A stretch of DNA of 64,000 nucleotides from contig DATJFQ010000041.1 of assembly GCA_035495555.1 (NCBI GenBank), forward strand, positions 92,365 through 156,364, read 5' to 3'. The stretch's first letter is position 1. Every line of letters starts with the position of its first letter. Positions 20,971-29,498 of the stretch are shown here, one piece after another. The notes below the pieces were generated by a model. The model was not told the DNA's origin. It did not search any database and was given only the letters and a program-made list of their open reading frames with translations. Both the position numbers and the translations under genes were made by a program. The stretch comes from DATJFQ01 sp035495555 (GTDB taxonomy: Bacteria; Acidobacteriota; Vicinamibacteria; Vicinamibacterales; 2-12-FULL-66-21).

Positions 20971-21259
20971 GATTTCGACACTTCCGGCGCCGCCTCCTCA
21001 CGAGAGCACGTCATGCGCGGCGCGGCATCGACTCCAGCCGAACCTTCCTCGGCAATCCCATCCAAATCGTAACGCGAGGGTCAAAAGCGTCATCGGCCGC
21101 GACCGTTGCACACCCGGCGCACACGCGAATTCTGCAGTTTGCCTGAAAAGTCTGCGGGTTTTGGGGCGAGCGCGTTGCGGCACCGCGGTTGCCACTTTCC
21201 GGGCCGTGGCCGGTTAGGCCGCACTCTGAGTTATCCGACCAAGTCCAGGGACCCTTCGT

Positions 21260-24118
21260 ATGAAGCCGATCGTTCCGCTTCTGGTGGCGGCGTGCGCCGT
21301 AGTGGCCGCGCAATCCGTGTCCGCGCAGACGTCTGCCACCTGGCAGTCACCCGTCAACGTCACGGCATCACCAGGCGCGCTGCAGAAAAGCGGCGGCTGT
21401 GACGGCTGTCCCGATTCCGGCGCACACAGCTCGCAGCAGTTGAGCGGCGACGGCTACATCGACTTCATTCCCGGAATGGACCAACGCCTCTACGCCGGCC
21501 TCACGACAGACCTCTCTTCCTCCACGGCGTCGACGACCATGAACTTCGCCTTCAGTTTCTGGCCGGGCGGCGCATGGGAAATCCGCGAACTCGGCGTGTA
21601 CAAAGGGGAAGGCACCTTCGCCGCCGGCGATCACTTCAGCGTCTCTATCGAAAACGGGGTGGTCGTCTACCGCCACAACGGCGTGGCGGTCTCTCGGAGC
21701 GCTACGGCACCGGCGTTCCCGCTGGTTCTGGACACGACGTTCTACTCGGCCGGCAGTTCACTCTCGGGCGCAACGATCGGCGCAGGCGCACCGCCAAACG
21801 CAACGACCGCGCCTCCGCCCGCCACAACGACGACTACCATTACCACCACCCAGACCACGACAACCAATCCTGACGGACTCCCGACCCGGACGGCAGTAGG
21901 CCCGTACTATGCGGTCGTCGATCGTTACACGTACCCGAAGCCGGCTCTCCCGGCCCCCGGGCCCGCCGGCACGACTTTCCAGGATCCGATTTTCGGTTCC
22001 TCGATCACCCGCATCACCGACGGCAACGTGCGACCCGGGTACCTGAATCGCTCCTTCCGCACGCCGTCAGGCACACACCAGCTCGCCTGGAGTGCCAACG
22101 GCACCAGGTTCTATGTCGTCAGCACCGACGGGACGATTATCCCGTTCACGTTCGACGCGGCCACGCACAGCGCAAAACGGATCCAGCCGACCACCAGCGG
22201 CGAAGGCGGCCTCGTGCTGCGGTTCTACCTGGAACCGCAGTTCTCCTTCGTCAACGACTCGGTCATTTACGGCAGCTCGTCGCTGTCCGGGTCGACGCTG
22301 CGCACGGTCGACAAGTACGACTTCTCAACCGGGCAGTACTCCACGATCTTCAACCTCGACGCGGTTCAGCCCGGCCTGTCGGGTACATTCATCGGCGGTC
22401 TCGGATCGAGCGCCGGTCCCAACGAACGCGTCCTCGCCTTCTTCGGCGGTACCTCCCAGGACAAACATCACTTGGCCGTCGTCTTCGACGTGGCTAACCC
22501 GGCGTCTTATCAGATTGTCGACACGCTCACCTCGACGCTGAACGGAGCCCCCGCACCGATCACGCTGAACTTCTCGCTGCACCACGCGAGCATCGACCGC
22601 AGCGGCCGGTACGTCATCCTCTACCCCACCGGTCCGGACATGCAGGCGCCGCGCTACGCGGCGCAGATGTACGTGTGGGACACCGTCACGGGCACTATGA
22701 CCGCTCTCGGCGCCTCTGCTCACCCGTACGGGCACGACGCGTACGGCTACGGCGTCGCGATCAACCAGGACTGCTGCACGTCCACCACCTGGGACGCGGC
22801 ACAGTGGCAACTCCGCAACTTCTCGACGCCCACACTGTCACACGACCTCATCGCAACGGTGCTCTCCCCCAAAGAGACCTCGCTTGCCGATCACCCGTCG
22901 TGGAACAACGCGCGCAGTGATCGCCTGGTTCCTTACGTCAGTGGTCTCTATCGCTACGGCACGAACACCTCTCCCTGGCGCGCATGGGACGATGAGCTGG
23001 TGGCGATACAGACGGATGGCGCACAGGGAACCGACGCGACCGTGTGGCGATTCGCCCAACACCGTTCCGACGTTCGCAACGACCTCGACGCCACGACGAC
23101 CTATTTCTGGTACGAGCCGCGGCCGAACATCTCCCCCGACGGACACTGGGTCCTGTTCACCTCCAACTGGGAGAAGACCCTCGGCACCGATCCCGGCGGC
23201 GACGCCGGAGGCAGCTTCCGCCAGGACGTATTCCTGCTCGAGCTGACGCCCTCCACCAGCGCAACGACAACGACAACGACGACGACACCTCCTCCGCCGC
23301 CGCCGGCACCGACCGTCGCTCCCGTCGCGATCGCGACGAGCAGCGTCCCCGGAGCGCAAATGACGGTGCCGTACTCCGCCGCGGTGACCGCGACCGGAGG
23401 CAGCGGGTCGTACCTGTGGACGATCACCCAGGGGACCCTGCCGCCCGGACTCTCACTCAGTCGAACGCTGGGCGTCATCTCCGGAACGCCCACAACGGCC
23501 GGCAGCTTTCCGTTCACGGTGGCGGCGTCCGACGCCGCCAACAACGCGAATTCCGCCACGAGCTCATACACGCTCGCGGTTTCCGGTGCGCCGCTCCAGA
23601 TCACGACGCTGCTGGCGCCAACCGCGCGCGAGACGGTCGCATACTCCGCCGCGCTCGCGGCGAGCGGCGGAAGCGGTTCATACAACTGGTCGCTCTCCTC
23701 CGGGACATTGCCGCCCGGCCTGACGCTCTCCCCCCAGGGCTCGCTCAGCGGAGTCCCCACAACGCCAGGAACGTACGCCTTCATCATCCGGATAGCGGAT
23801 GCGCAGAACGGCGCGCTCAGCGCGTCGATGAGCTACTCCATCCCGGTCCAGGCCGCGATCAGGATCCTGGCGCCGCCATCCACCCTGACACCGCTCCGCA
23901 ATGCACCGTTCGCCTACGCGTTCACGGCCGCGAACATCATCGACAAGGCGACCTGGACGATGAGCGGGAACCTGCCGCAGGGCCTCACGTTCAACAGCGC
24001 CAGCGGGATCCTGTCGGGCACTCCGAAGACCGGCGGATCGACGACGGTGCGGATTACGGTGAGCGACGTTAATACTGCCTGCACGATCTCGGTGGCGCTG
24101 AAGATCGCGCAGAAGTAG
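21260..24118 (+). CDS. large secreted protein: beta-propeller-like core plus three putative Ig (He_PIG-type) repeats
   Basis: The product is 952 residues with a Sec signal peptide (cleavage near SVSAQ). An N-terminal beta domain (about 25-175) ends in a Thr-rich linker. A WD/TolB-like region (about 200-680) follows, then a second Thr/Pro linker and three C-terminal repeats of about 85 residues. Each repeat has the signature Y-S-A-x-x-x-A-x-G-G-S-G-S-Y-x-W, L-P-P-G-L-x-L and a G-x-L-S/I-S-G-x-P-T-T turn. Such repeats are typical of cell-surface adhesion or carbohydrate-binding proteins. No PEP-CTERM or other anchor is visible. The function is not recognised. Confidence 0.8.
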   Translation: MKPIVPLLVAACAVVAAQSVSAQTSATWQSPVNVTASPGALQKSGGCDGCPDSGAHSSQQLSGDGYIDFIPGMDQRLYAGLTTDLSSSTASTTMNFAFSFWPGGAWEIRELGVYKGEGTFAAGDHFSVSIENGVVVYRHNGVAVSRSATAPAFPLVLDTTFYSAGSSLSGATIGAGAPPNATTAPPPATTTTTITTTQTTTTNPDGLPTRTAVGPYYAVVDRYTYPKPALPAPGPAGTTFQDPIFGSSITRITDGNVRPGYLNRSFRTPSGTHQLAWSANGTRFYVVSTDGTIIPFTFDAATHSAKRIQPTTSGEGGLVLRFYLEPQFSFVNDSVIYGSSSLSGSTLRTVDKYDFSTGQYSTIFNLDAVQPGLSGTFIGGLGSSAGPNERVLAFFGGTSQDKHHLAVVFDVANPASYQIVDTLTSTLNGAPAPITLNFSLHHASIDRSGRYVILYPTGPDMQAPRYAAQMYVWDTVTGTMTALGASAHPYGHDAYGYGVAINQDCCTSTTWDAAQWQLRNFSTPTLSHDLIATVLSPKETSLADHPSWNNARSDRLVPYVSGLYRYGTNTSPWRAWDDELVAIQTDGAQGTDATVWRFAQHRSDVRNDLDATTTYFWYEPRPNISPDGHWVLFTSNWEKTLGTDPGGDAGGSFRQDVFLLELTPSTSATTTTTTTTPPPPPPAPTVAPVAIATSSVPGAQMTVPYSAAVTATGGSGSYLWTITQGTLPPGLSLSRTLGVISGTPTTAGSFPFTVAASDAANNANSATSSYTLAVSGAPLQITTLLAPTARETVAYSAALAASGGSGSYNWSLSSGTLPPGLTLSPQGSLSGVPTTPGTYAFIIRIADAQNGALSASMSYSIPVQAAIRILAPPSTLTPLRNAPFAYAFTAANIIDKATWTMSGNLPQGLTFNSASGILSGTPKTGGSTTVRITVSDVNTACTISVALKIAQK

Positions 24119-24772
24119 TCACGGCCGGCGCGCGAGGCACGGCAGATTGCTTCTGCTGCCTCGCGCGACCAGATCCGCAATCCGGTCGACCCCAACACGG
24201 CCGTCCCCCTGTTCCGGGACGACGCGGCATCTCCCCTGCTCCAACACCACAAACCTCCCCGCCACATCGTCCAGATCGTGGAGGCGGTGAGATGAAATGA
24301 GGATCGCGGTGCCCGCCGCTCCCCAGTCACGGATGCGTTCGGTGAGGCGGCGAGCGGCGGGCGGATCGAGGCCGTCCCAGGGTTCGTCGAGCAGCAGGAC
24401 GTCAGGGGGCGGCCCCTGTAGCGCAATGCGCAGCCCGAGAATCTGCCGAGTGCCGCGCGAGAGAACGCCGATGCGGCGCCTTTCGTCGGAGGGGACATCG
24501 AACAACGCCGCCCATCGCCTGGCGCGGATCTGTGGCGGCAACGTGGCCTCCCCCGCGAAATAGCGGATGCGCACCAGTGAAGAGTCCCATCGGACCACAC
24601 CCTGGTCGGGACGGATCAATCCCGCGGAGATGCGCAAGAGCGTGGTCTTTCCCGCGCCGTTCGCGCCCACGAGCCCGACGATTTCGCCTCGCCGCACCTG
24701 CAGCCACGCCTGGTTCAGGACGCGATGTGCACCAAAAGCCTTCGAAACGGCAGAGAGTTCCAGCACGTGCAT
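24119..24772 (-). CDS. ABC transporter ATP-binding protein of the peptide/lipoprotein operon
   Basis: The product is 217 residues. It has Walker A GANGAGKTT, a degenerate signature LSRGTRQ in place of LSGGQ, Walker B DVLLLDEPWDGLD and the switch His in SSHRL. The Arg for Gly change in the signature is also seen in some ABC-2 type exporters. Its ATG shares a base with the permease stop (TGATG). Together they form an ABC-2-like exporter at the end of the operon starting with the regulator at 28069. The gene ends one base from the convergent Ig-repeat gene. Confidence 0.88.
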   Translation of the reverse strand: MHVLELSAVSKAFGAHRVLNQAWLQVRRGEIVGLVGANGAGKTTLLRISAGLIRPDQGVVRWDSSLVRIRYFAGEATLPPQIRARRWAALFDVPSDERRRIGVLSRGTRQILGLRIALQGPPPDVLLLDEPWDGLDPPAARRLTERIRDWGAAGTAILISSHRLHDLDDVAGRFVVLEQGRCRVVPEQGDGRVGVDRIADLVARGSRSNLPCLARRP

Positions 24773-25461
24773 CACCCCCGGTCTGCGAGCAGCACGTTCA
24801 GCCGGCTGGTCGCGCTCACCACAAGCCACACCGCCAGACACGAGAGCGCCGCTGCTCCGGCGAGTACCGGCGGCGGCACCGCGGGCTGATCGCCGATCAA
24901 CACGAACGGACACACCAGCAACACGAGAATGTCCCACGCCCACGCGCCGAAGGCGGGACTGATCGTCATCGACAACGCCCGCAGGTTGTGTTGCAGCAGG
25001 ACCGCCACGAGCAGCGCCAGCCAGAGGACACCAGCCGAACTACGCGGGAGCCGGAAACCCGCGATCCACGCAATGTTCGACACGATCGCGAGCGCGACGA
25101 ACCGGCGTCCGCACACCGCCGAGACGGCGTGTGCGCCGCCAAGCGCCAGCGCGGTGACCGCGACTATGATCCAGCCCGCCACTCCAGGCGCAACGGAAAC
25201 CGCCCAATGCGCGAGAGCCGCCGACCGGCGCGGCCGACCGGCGACGAGCACCGCGTCGAAGTGGCCCGCAGACGCACGCGAGACAAACCCGGTCGACGCC
25301 AGGAACATCTGGAGAACGAGCAGAAGCCCCAGCGCGCTGTCCAGCTCCGAGGGATTGTAACGAAGGGTCCAGAGACCAAGCACGACACAGCTCGCCGTCA
25401 GGAGCACCGCATGGCCGGGGTGCAGCTCGGAGACGAGAAAGAACTTCAACAGCCATCTCAC
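24772..25461 (-). CDS. ABC-2-type permease (six or seven predicted membrane segments)
   Basis: The product is 229 residues, mostly hydrophobic, with membrane segments spaced throughout (for example LLTASCVVLGLW, GLLLVLQMFLA, GWIIVAVTALAL, LWLALLVAVLL, ILVLLVCPFVLI). I set the start at GTG 25461 because GGAGGT lies at 25472-25467 with ideal spacing and the codon overlaps the upstream stop (GTGA). No family name can be given beyond permease; the substrate is unknown, and the exported twin-Cys peptide of the same operon is the obvious candidate. Confidence 0.8.
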   Translation of the reverse strand: MRWLLKFFLVSELHPGHAVLLTASCVVLGLWTLRYNPSELDSALGLLLVLQMFLASTGFVSRASAGHFDAVLVAGRPRRSAALAHWAVSVAPGVAGWIIVAVTALALGGAHAVSAVCGRRFVALAIVSNIAWIAGFRLPRSSAGVLWLALLVAVLLQHNLRALSMTISPAFGAWAWDILVLLVCPFVLIGDQPAVPPPVLAGAAALSCLAVWLVVSATSRLNVLLADRG

Positions 25462-26390
25462 AAGCGCACCTCCGCCACATATCCGCTGCCGAGCAGGAGC
25501 ACGATGTGGTGCGTGTCGACGGCGAGGAGCAGACGCGCAGGCTCCGTCAGCTCGTATCGTTCGAGTGCCGCGCCCGCTGGAGAGAAATGCGCGAGCAGCC
25601 AACCGCCCGGCGGTTCGGGTGCTCCCGTAACCGGAGTCCCCGCGCTGATGATCCACACACTCCCGCCGCGATCGACGAAGGCATCACGAACCGGCCGCGC
25701 GGGGTTGTCACTCGTCAACAACACCTCCGGCGCGACATGCGGAATGCCAGGCAACTCGACCCTGCGCGTGCGTCCGGCTGGATCGATGAGGGCCACAGCC
25801 GGATCGTCAGGAAACCAGCACGCGCGCTCCTCGGCGCGCGTGGGACCGCACGTCACCAGATTCAGCGCCGCAATGGATGTCCGCGCCAGCTTGAACGGCC
25901 GCGTCTTCAGCGTGCTCCAGGCCTCGCGTCTGAAATCGCCCGGCTTTCCTGCGATCAGCGCCTGATCCGGCGCGGTGAACTCGGCCCGTTGAAACACCAG
26001 CCGATCACCTGCACTGAAAAGCGACGCATGGGCGCCATCGAGCGTGTACTCCCGAACGGTGTCGCCCGTCCGCGAAATCTCACGCAGCGTTTTCCAGTCC
26101 CGGATGGTCCACAACGTCCCGTCAGCCAATTGCGCCAGGCCCCAGCAGCTCGACGCATCGGCGAGCGCCAACGGATTACGGGTTGAGGTGCGGTGCTGCA
26201 GGTCGATCGAGACGAGCGCGCGCTCCGCGACGAGCAGCAGCACCGGCCCGTCGTCCGCCGCATCGACACGGCCGGCGAGGATCTCGTTCCCCACCACCGG
26301 GCCGAACAGCCGGTCAGGCGCCACCCGTGTGGCGACGTGCCGGCACGACACGAGGCCCAACACCGCGGAAAGCAACAGGCCTGCACGCAT
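25458..26390 (-). CDS. putative lipoprotein, beta-propeller-like, of the peptide/ABC operon
   Basis: The product is 310 residues with a lipoprotein signal (LLLSAVLGLVSC, Cys at about residue 16). The body alternates short beta strands (LVSIDLQHR, GTLWTIRDWKTLREI, SVWIISAGTPV) with loops, as in a degenerate six- or seven-blade propeller. I do not recognise a family. ATG 26390 follows AGGAGG; the preceding TTG at 26393 is too close to that site. It lies 51 bp after the small peptide gene and overlaps the permease start by 4 bp, so it probably acts with the ABC exporter at the outer face of the membrane. Confidence 0.75.
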   Translation of the reverse strand: MRAGLLLSAVLGLVSCRHVATRVAPDRLFGPVVGNEILAGRVDAADDGPVLLLVAERALVSIDLQHRTSTRNPLALADASSCWGLAQLADGTLWTIRDWKTLREISRTGDTVREYTLDGAHASLFSAGDRLVFQRAEFTAPDQALIAGKPGDFRREAWSTLKTRPFKLARTSIAALNLVTCGPTRAEERACWFPDDPAVALIDPAGRTRRVELPGIPHVAPEVLLTSDNPARPVRDAFVDRGGSVWIISAGTPVTGAPEPPGGWLLAHFSPAGAALERYELTEPARLLLAVDTHHIVLLLGSGYVAEVRL

Positions 26391-26441
26391 CAATCCTCCT
26401 CAGCGACGCACGGCCGCGCCAGCAGCCGTGCGTCAATGTGT

Positions 26442-26648
26442 TCAACCCACGAGCACGCGACGCACGCACCCGGCGTACTGCAGTTCGCAGTCGAGCCCGT
26501 CCGCCCACCGGTACCAGAAGTTGTCGTCGTTCGCCGCTCGCGTGTAGCAATCGAGCAGATCGCGCGTGCAGGTCTGCGCGAGCGCGGGGCGGGGAGCGCT
26601 CACGAACCCCGCAATCACGGCCACCATCACCACTGCCTTTTTCACCAT
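26442..26648 (-). CDS. small exported twin-CX6C cysteine peptide
   Basis: The product is 68 residues: a signal peptide with cleavage near PALA-QT, then a 44-residue mature part. Four Cys at 27, 34, 54 and 61 form two CX6C motifs separated by 19 residues, a pattern that suggests a disulphide-stapled helical hairpin. Coding is supported by GGAGGAG at good spacing before the ATG, by the complete signal peptide, and by a 7-bp overlap with the end of the regulator gene. No family is recognised. It could be a secreted signal, a toxin or an envelope component handled by the downstream ABC exporter and lipoprotein. Confidence 0.75.
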   Translation of the reverse strand: MVKKAVVMVAVIAGFVSAPRPALAQTCTRDLLDCYTRAANDDNFWYRWADGLDCELQYAGCVRRVLVG

Positions 26649-28069
26649 GTGACTCCTCCAGACTGCGATCCCCTCGCGAGGATCGGTGCGCCTGGCGCGC
26701 GCCCCTGCGGAGAATCCGTCCCGCCCGCGCCAGCCGTAACCGCCGGTGGCGAACCGGCTTCCTCCGGCGGACGCCGGAGATACGCATTGAGCGTGTGATA
26801 CGAAATCTGCAGCTCGCGACAGGCGCGGCGCTTGTTGTTGCCGCACCGATGCACCACGAGCCGCACGTAACGGCCGGCCCACTGCCGCAACGTGTGCCGA
26901 CGCTGGAACGACGGCATCAGGTTCTCCGCGTACTCGTCGACCAGCGCCGGCGGCAGGTCGTCGAGCTGCAAGTGATCCGAGTCCGCAAGCGCGACGCCGC
27001 GCTCGATGACCCGCTGCAACTCGCGGACGTTCCCCGGCCACGCATACGCGAGCAGCGCATCGGCGGCGGCCTGCGACAGCCGCAGCCGCCGGAACGACCG
27101 GTGCCGTTCGAGGAAGTACTCGGTCAGCTCGAGGATGTCCGCCGGACGCTCCCGCAGCGGCGGCACGGAGATCTCGACACCGTGCAGCCGATAGAACAGA
27201 TCCAGCCGGAATCGCCCGCGCGCGACGAGATCCGAAAGCTTCTGATTGGTCGCCGCGATGATACGGACGTCGACCGGCCGCGTACCCGCGGCGCCGACGC
27301 GCTCGATCGACATCTCCTGGATCGCGCGCAGCAGCTTCGCCTGCGCAGCCGGCGACAAATCCGCCACTTCGTCCAGGAACAGCGTCCCTTCGTGGGCATG
27401 CTCGAACTTCCCGCGCCGCCCACGCACACCGGTCGCAATGCGTTCCTCAATTCCGAACAGTTCGGCCTCGAGCAGCGTCTCGACAATCGCCGCGCAGTTG
27501 ACCGCGACGAACGGACCGTTCCGCCGCGGACTCAGGTCGTGAATCTGCCGGGCAACGAGCTCCTTCCCGCTGCCGCTCTCGCCCTCGATCAGCACGGTAA
27601 AACTCGTCGCCGCGACCCGATCGATCCGCTCCCGCACCGCACGGATCGCCGCACTGGAGCCGATGATCGGTGCCGCGCCATCGAAACGGCTTCGCACCGC
27701 TGCCAACGTCCCCGCCCGGTACGCCCGCTCCAGCAGCAACACCAACGCCGCCACACACCGCGCATCGTCCAGGAGCTGGGCATCCCAGGGATCGAGGCTC
27801 CCACCCGGCCGGTCCAGCGTCAGATCGAGCGCGCCCAGCACTACCGCACCCGCGACGACGTCGACGCTCATCGACGGAACAGTCGACGCGGGCGGCAACG
27901 GCCCATCCCGCAGATGGACGTCCTTGACGTCGAGCAGCGCCCGAAGCTCGTCCTCGAACTTCCGGCGTAACTGCCGCATGTCCCGCATCGCCGGCAGAGC
28001 GCCCGAGATCTCGCGCAACACCGTTCCGATCGTCCGACGACGATCCGCCACCCGACATCGTCCGCGCAT
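26642..28069 (-). CDS. enhancer-binding-type AAA+ transcription regulator lacking the GAFTGA motif
   Basis: The product is 475 residues. A GAF-like N-terminal domain (about 20-115) is followed by the AAA+ core with Walker A GESGSGKE (163-170), Walker B GTLFLDEV (228-235) and the PPLRERPADI region. A C-terminal Fis-type helix-turn-helix lies at about 395-432. In place of GAFTGA it has RIATGV (210-215): the Phe that contacts sigma-54 is Ala. ATG 28069 is chosen because GAGGAGG lies just upstream. It heads the operon with the exported peptide, lipoprotein and ABC transporter. Whether it still works through sigma-54 is an open question. Confidence 0.9.
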   Translation of the reverse strand: MRGRCRVADRRRTIGTVLREISGALPAMRDMRQLRRKFEDELRALLDVKDVHLRDGPLPPASTVPSMSVDVVAGAVVLGALDLTLDRPGGSLDPWDAQLLDDARCVAALVLLLERAYRAGTLAAVRSRFDGAAPIIGSSAAIRAVRERIDRVAATSFTVLIEGESGSGKELVARQIHDLSPRRNGPFVAVNCAAIVETLLEAELFGIEERIATGVRGRRGKFEHAHEGTLFLDEVADLSPAAQAKLLRAIQEMSIERVGAAGTRPVDVRIIAATNQKLSDLVARGRFRLDLFYRLHGVEISVPPLRERPADILELTEYFLERHRSFRRLRLSQAAADALLAYAWPGNVRELQRVIERGVALADSDHLQLDDLPPALVDEYAENLMPSFQRRHTLRQWAGRYVRLVVHRCGNNKRRACRELQISYHTLNAYLRRPPEEAGSPPAVTAGAGGTDSPQGRAPGAPILARGSQSGGVTW

Positions 28070-28103
28070 CAGCCCTCCTCTGTTGCGTGTGGCGGCGGCA
28101 TGA

Positions 28104-28119
28104 GTCAAAGAAGGTGCCA
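28104..28119 (-). promoter_or_regulatory. sigma-54-like -24/-12 element upstream of the regulator-peptide operon
   Basis: On the minus strand TGGCAC (28119-28114) and TTGAC (28108-28104) are separated by 5 bp. The consensus is TGGCACG-N4-TTGCW. All -24 bases match; the -12 element reads GA instead of GC, which weakens it. Transcription would start about 20 bp before the regulator ATG, between pilZ and the regulator. Confidence 0.35.
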
Positions 28120-28143
28120 TCGGCCGAAGCGCGGATTTTGGCG

Positions 28144-28566
28144 TCATTTCGACGCCTCAGTCAGGTGCGAAGGGGCCACCCCCGGCGCCGCGTGTAGGTC
28201 GGACCCGTCACTGACGCTGTTAGTGCCCGATTGCGTGTGCACGGAATACCCGACTGGGGCAGTCTCTTCCCGCGGGAGATCGGTGTCCTGGTCGAAGCGG
28301 AGAGCCGTTTCGTAAGTCACGCCTTCGAGGGCGGCGATTGCTCTGACGCTGCATCTGAGGACCAGCGCGCGCACAAGGACGCGAAGGCTGTCCACCGAGA
28401 GCTGGAGATCGATCCGGCTTCCGGGCGGCATTGGGCGTCGGACGGCAATCGAGGCGCCGCGGCGGCTGAAGTTCAAGAGCGTGCCCTCTCCTCCCGCGCG
28501 CACGCGGACGCGGACGTGATTGACCATGGCGCCTGAGACGCGGCAGTGTTGTCGTCGTTCGGTCAT
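28144..28566 (-). CDS. PilZ-domain protein, predicted c-di-GMP binding
   Basis: The product is 140 residues. An RRxxxR-type motif at the N-terminus (ERRQHCR) and NFSRRGA (N-x-S-x-x-G) match the two c-di-GMP contact motifs of PilZ domains. The last ~35 residues are a low-complexity tail. It overlaps the pseudopilin gene by 4 bp (ATGA), suggesting a role in pilus or surface behaviour, and is followed by the promoter region of the regulator-peptide operon. Confidence 0.85.
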   Translation of the reverse strand: MTERRQHCRVSGAMVNHVRVRVRAGGEGTLLNFSRRGASIAVRRPMPPGSRIDLQLSVDSLRVLVRALVLRCSVRAIAALEGVTYETALRFDQDTDLPREETAPVGYSVHTQSGTNSVSDGSDLHAAPGVAPSHLTEASK

Positions 28567-29141
28567 TGTGCGATCCAGCGGTTCGTGGTGCGGTCGAATT
28601 TCAGGACGCGTGCGCGTCCTGTTGCGCCGAGCACGCGCACGGCGTACTGCGCGCCGTGCGGTGACGTGAGATAGAGCGTTCCGGGCGTCGCCGAGCCGTT
28701 CGGGCTCATCGACAGAATTCGTGCGCTGCCGATGCGGATGCCATCCGGCGATGTCACCGGCTGGTTGTCAGCGTCGGGGACGCCGGGGCCGATCGCGAAT
28801 CGGACGCCCGGGAAGTTCCAGGCGATCGTCTCGGGACCTGATAACCGGGGATCCGCGCCGGCCGTGATGTCGGCCGTGCGGATCCCGTTGGCGTTGCCGT
28901 CCAGATACGTCGTGTAGGTGTAATCGCTGTCGGTGGCCTCGAACCGAAGCCCGACGAATGCTGAGCGCTTCACCGCTTCGGCGCGAAGCCGTGCGATCTG
29001 TTGCGCGACGTGTCGTGCGGCGGACCGGGCTCGAAAGTCGTCCACCGTCGAGGTCGACACGGGAATCGCGATCGCCGCGAGCGTCCCCGTCAGAGCGACG
29101 ACGAATAGCAGTTCGATCAGGGACATTCCGCGATCTGGCAC
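28563..29141 (-). CDS. GspH/FimT-family type IV pseudopilin
   Basis: The product is 192 residues. The N-terminus is a prepilin signal: a 5-residue leader ending in Gly, then MSLIELLFVVALTG with Glu at +5 of the mature protein and a hydrophobic helix. GTG 29141 gives this leader, whereas the ATG at 29126 would remove it. The C-terminal beta domain matches the minor pseudopilin layout. It lies 9 bp after the ComEA-like gene and overlaps pilZ. No other pilus genes are in view, so the partner machine is elsewhere. Confidence 0.85.
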   Translation of the reverse strand: MPDRGMSLIELLFVVALTGTLAAIAIPVSTSTVDDFRARSAARHVAQQIARLRAEAVKRSAFVGLRFEATDSDYTYTTYLDGNANGIRTADITAGADPRLSGPETIAWNFPGVRFAIGPGVPDADNQPVTSPDGIRIGSARILSMSPNGSATPGTLYLTSPHGAQYAVRVLGATGRARVLKFDRTTNRWIAQ

Positions 29142-29150
29142 GGCGCTGCC

Positions 29151-29498
29151 TTACTTACCGGCCGAGGGCTCCGCCTTCTGGGCGCCGACAGTGATGTACG
29201 GCTTCAGCTTCAGGAAGTTCTTCTCGCCGATCCCTTTGACGTTCATCAGGTCTTCGATCTTCTTGAAGCTGCCGTTCTTTTGACGGAACTCCAGAATGCG
29301 CTGCGCGGCTTTCGCGCCGATGCCCGGCAGCGATTCGAGCTGCGCCTGGGTCGCACTATTCAGGTTGATCGGAGACGACGGAGCCGGTGTTTTGGCAGAG
29401 CGGGCCGTCGACTTTGCCGGCGTCCCCTGCTGGGCGGCCGCGGTGTTGGGCAAGGCAGCGAGGGCGAGCAAAGCGAGTGAGAGCAACAGCGTGCGCAT
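29151..29498 (-). CDS. exported helix-hairpin-helix protein (ComEA-like)
   Basis: The product is 115 residues: signal peptide (cleavage near TAAAQ), a short Ala/Ser/Pro linker, and two helix-hairpin-helix motifs (LESLPGIGAKAAQRI and LMNVKGIGEKNFLKL) preceded by INLNSATQAQL. This is the ComEA layout: a periplasmic DNA-binding protein for DNA uptake. GGAGG precedes the ATG at 29498. Short exported HhH proteins are widespread and not always competence factors. Confidence 0.88.
   Translation of the reverse strand: MRTLLLSLALLALAALPNTAAAQQGTPAKSTARSAKTPAPSSPINLNSATQAQLESLPGIGAKAAQRILEFRQKNGSFKKIEDLMNVKGIGEKNFLKLKPYITVGAQKAEPSAGK

Noticed and set aside
20887..21259. possible glycine riboswitch before gcvT
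   Set aside because: The conserved core and tandem aptamer layout could not be found; only a promoter is supported.
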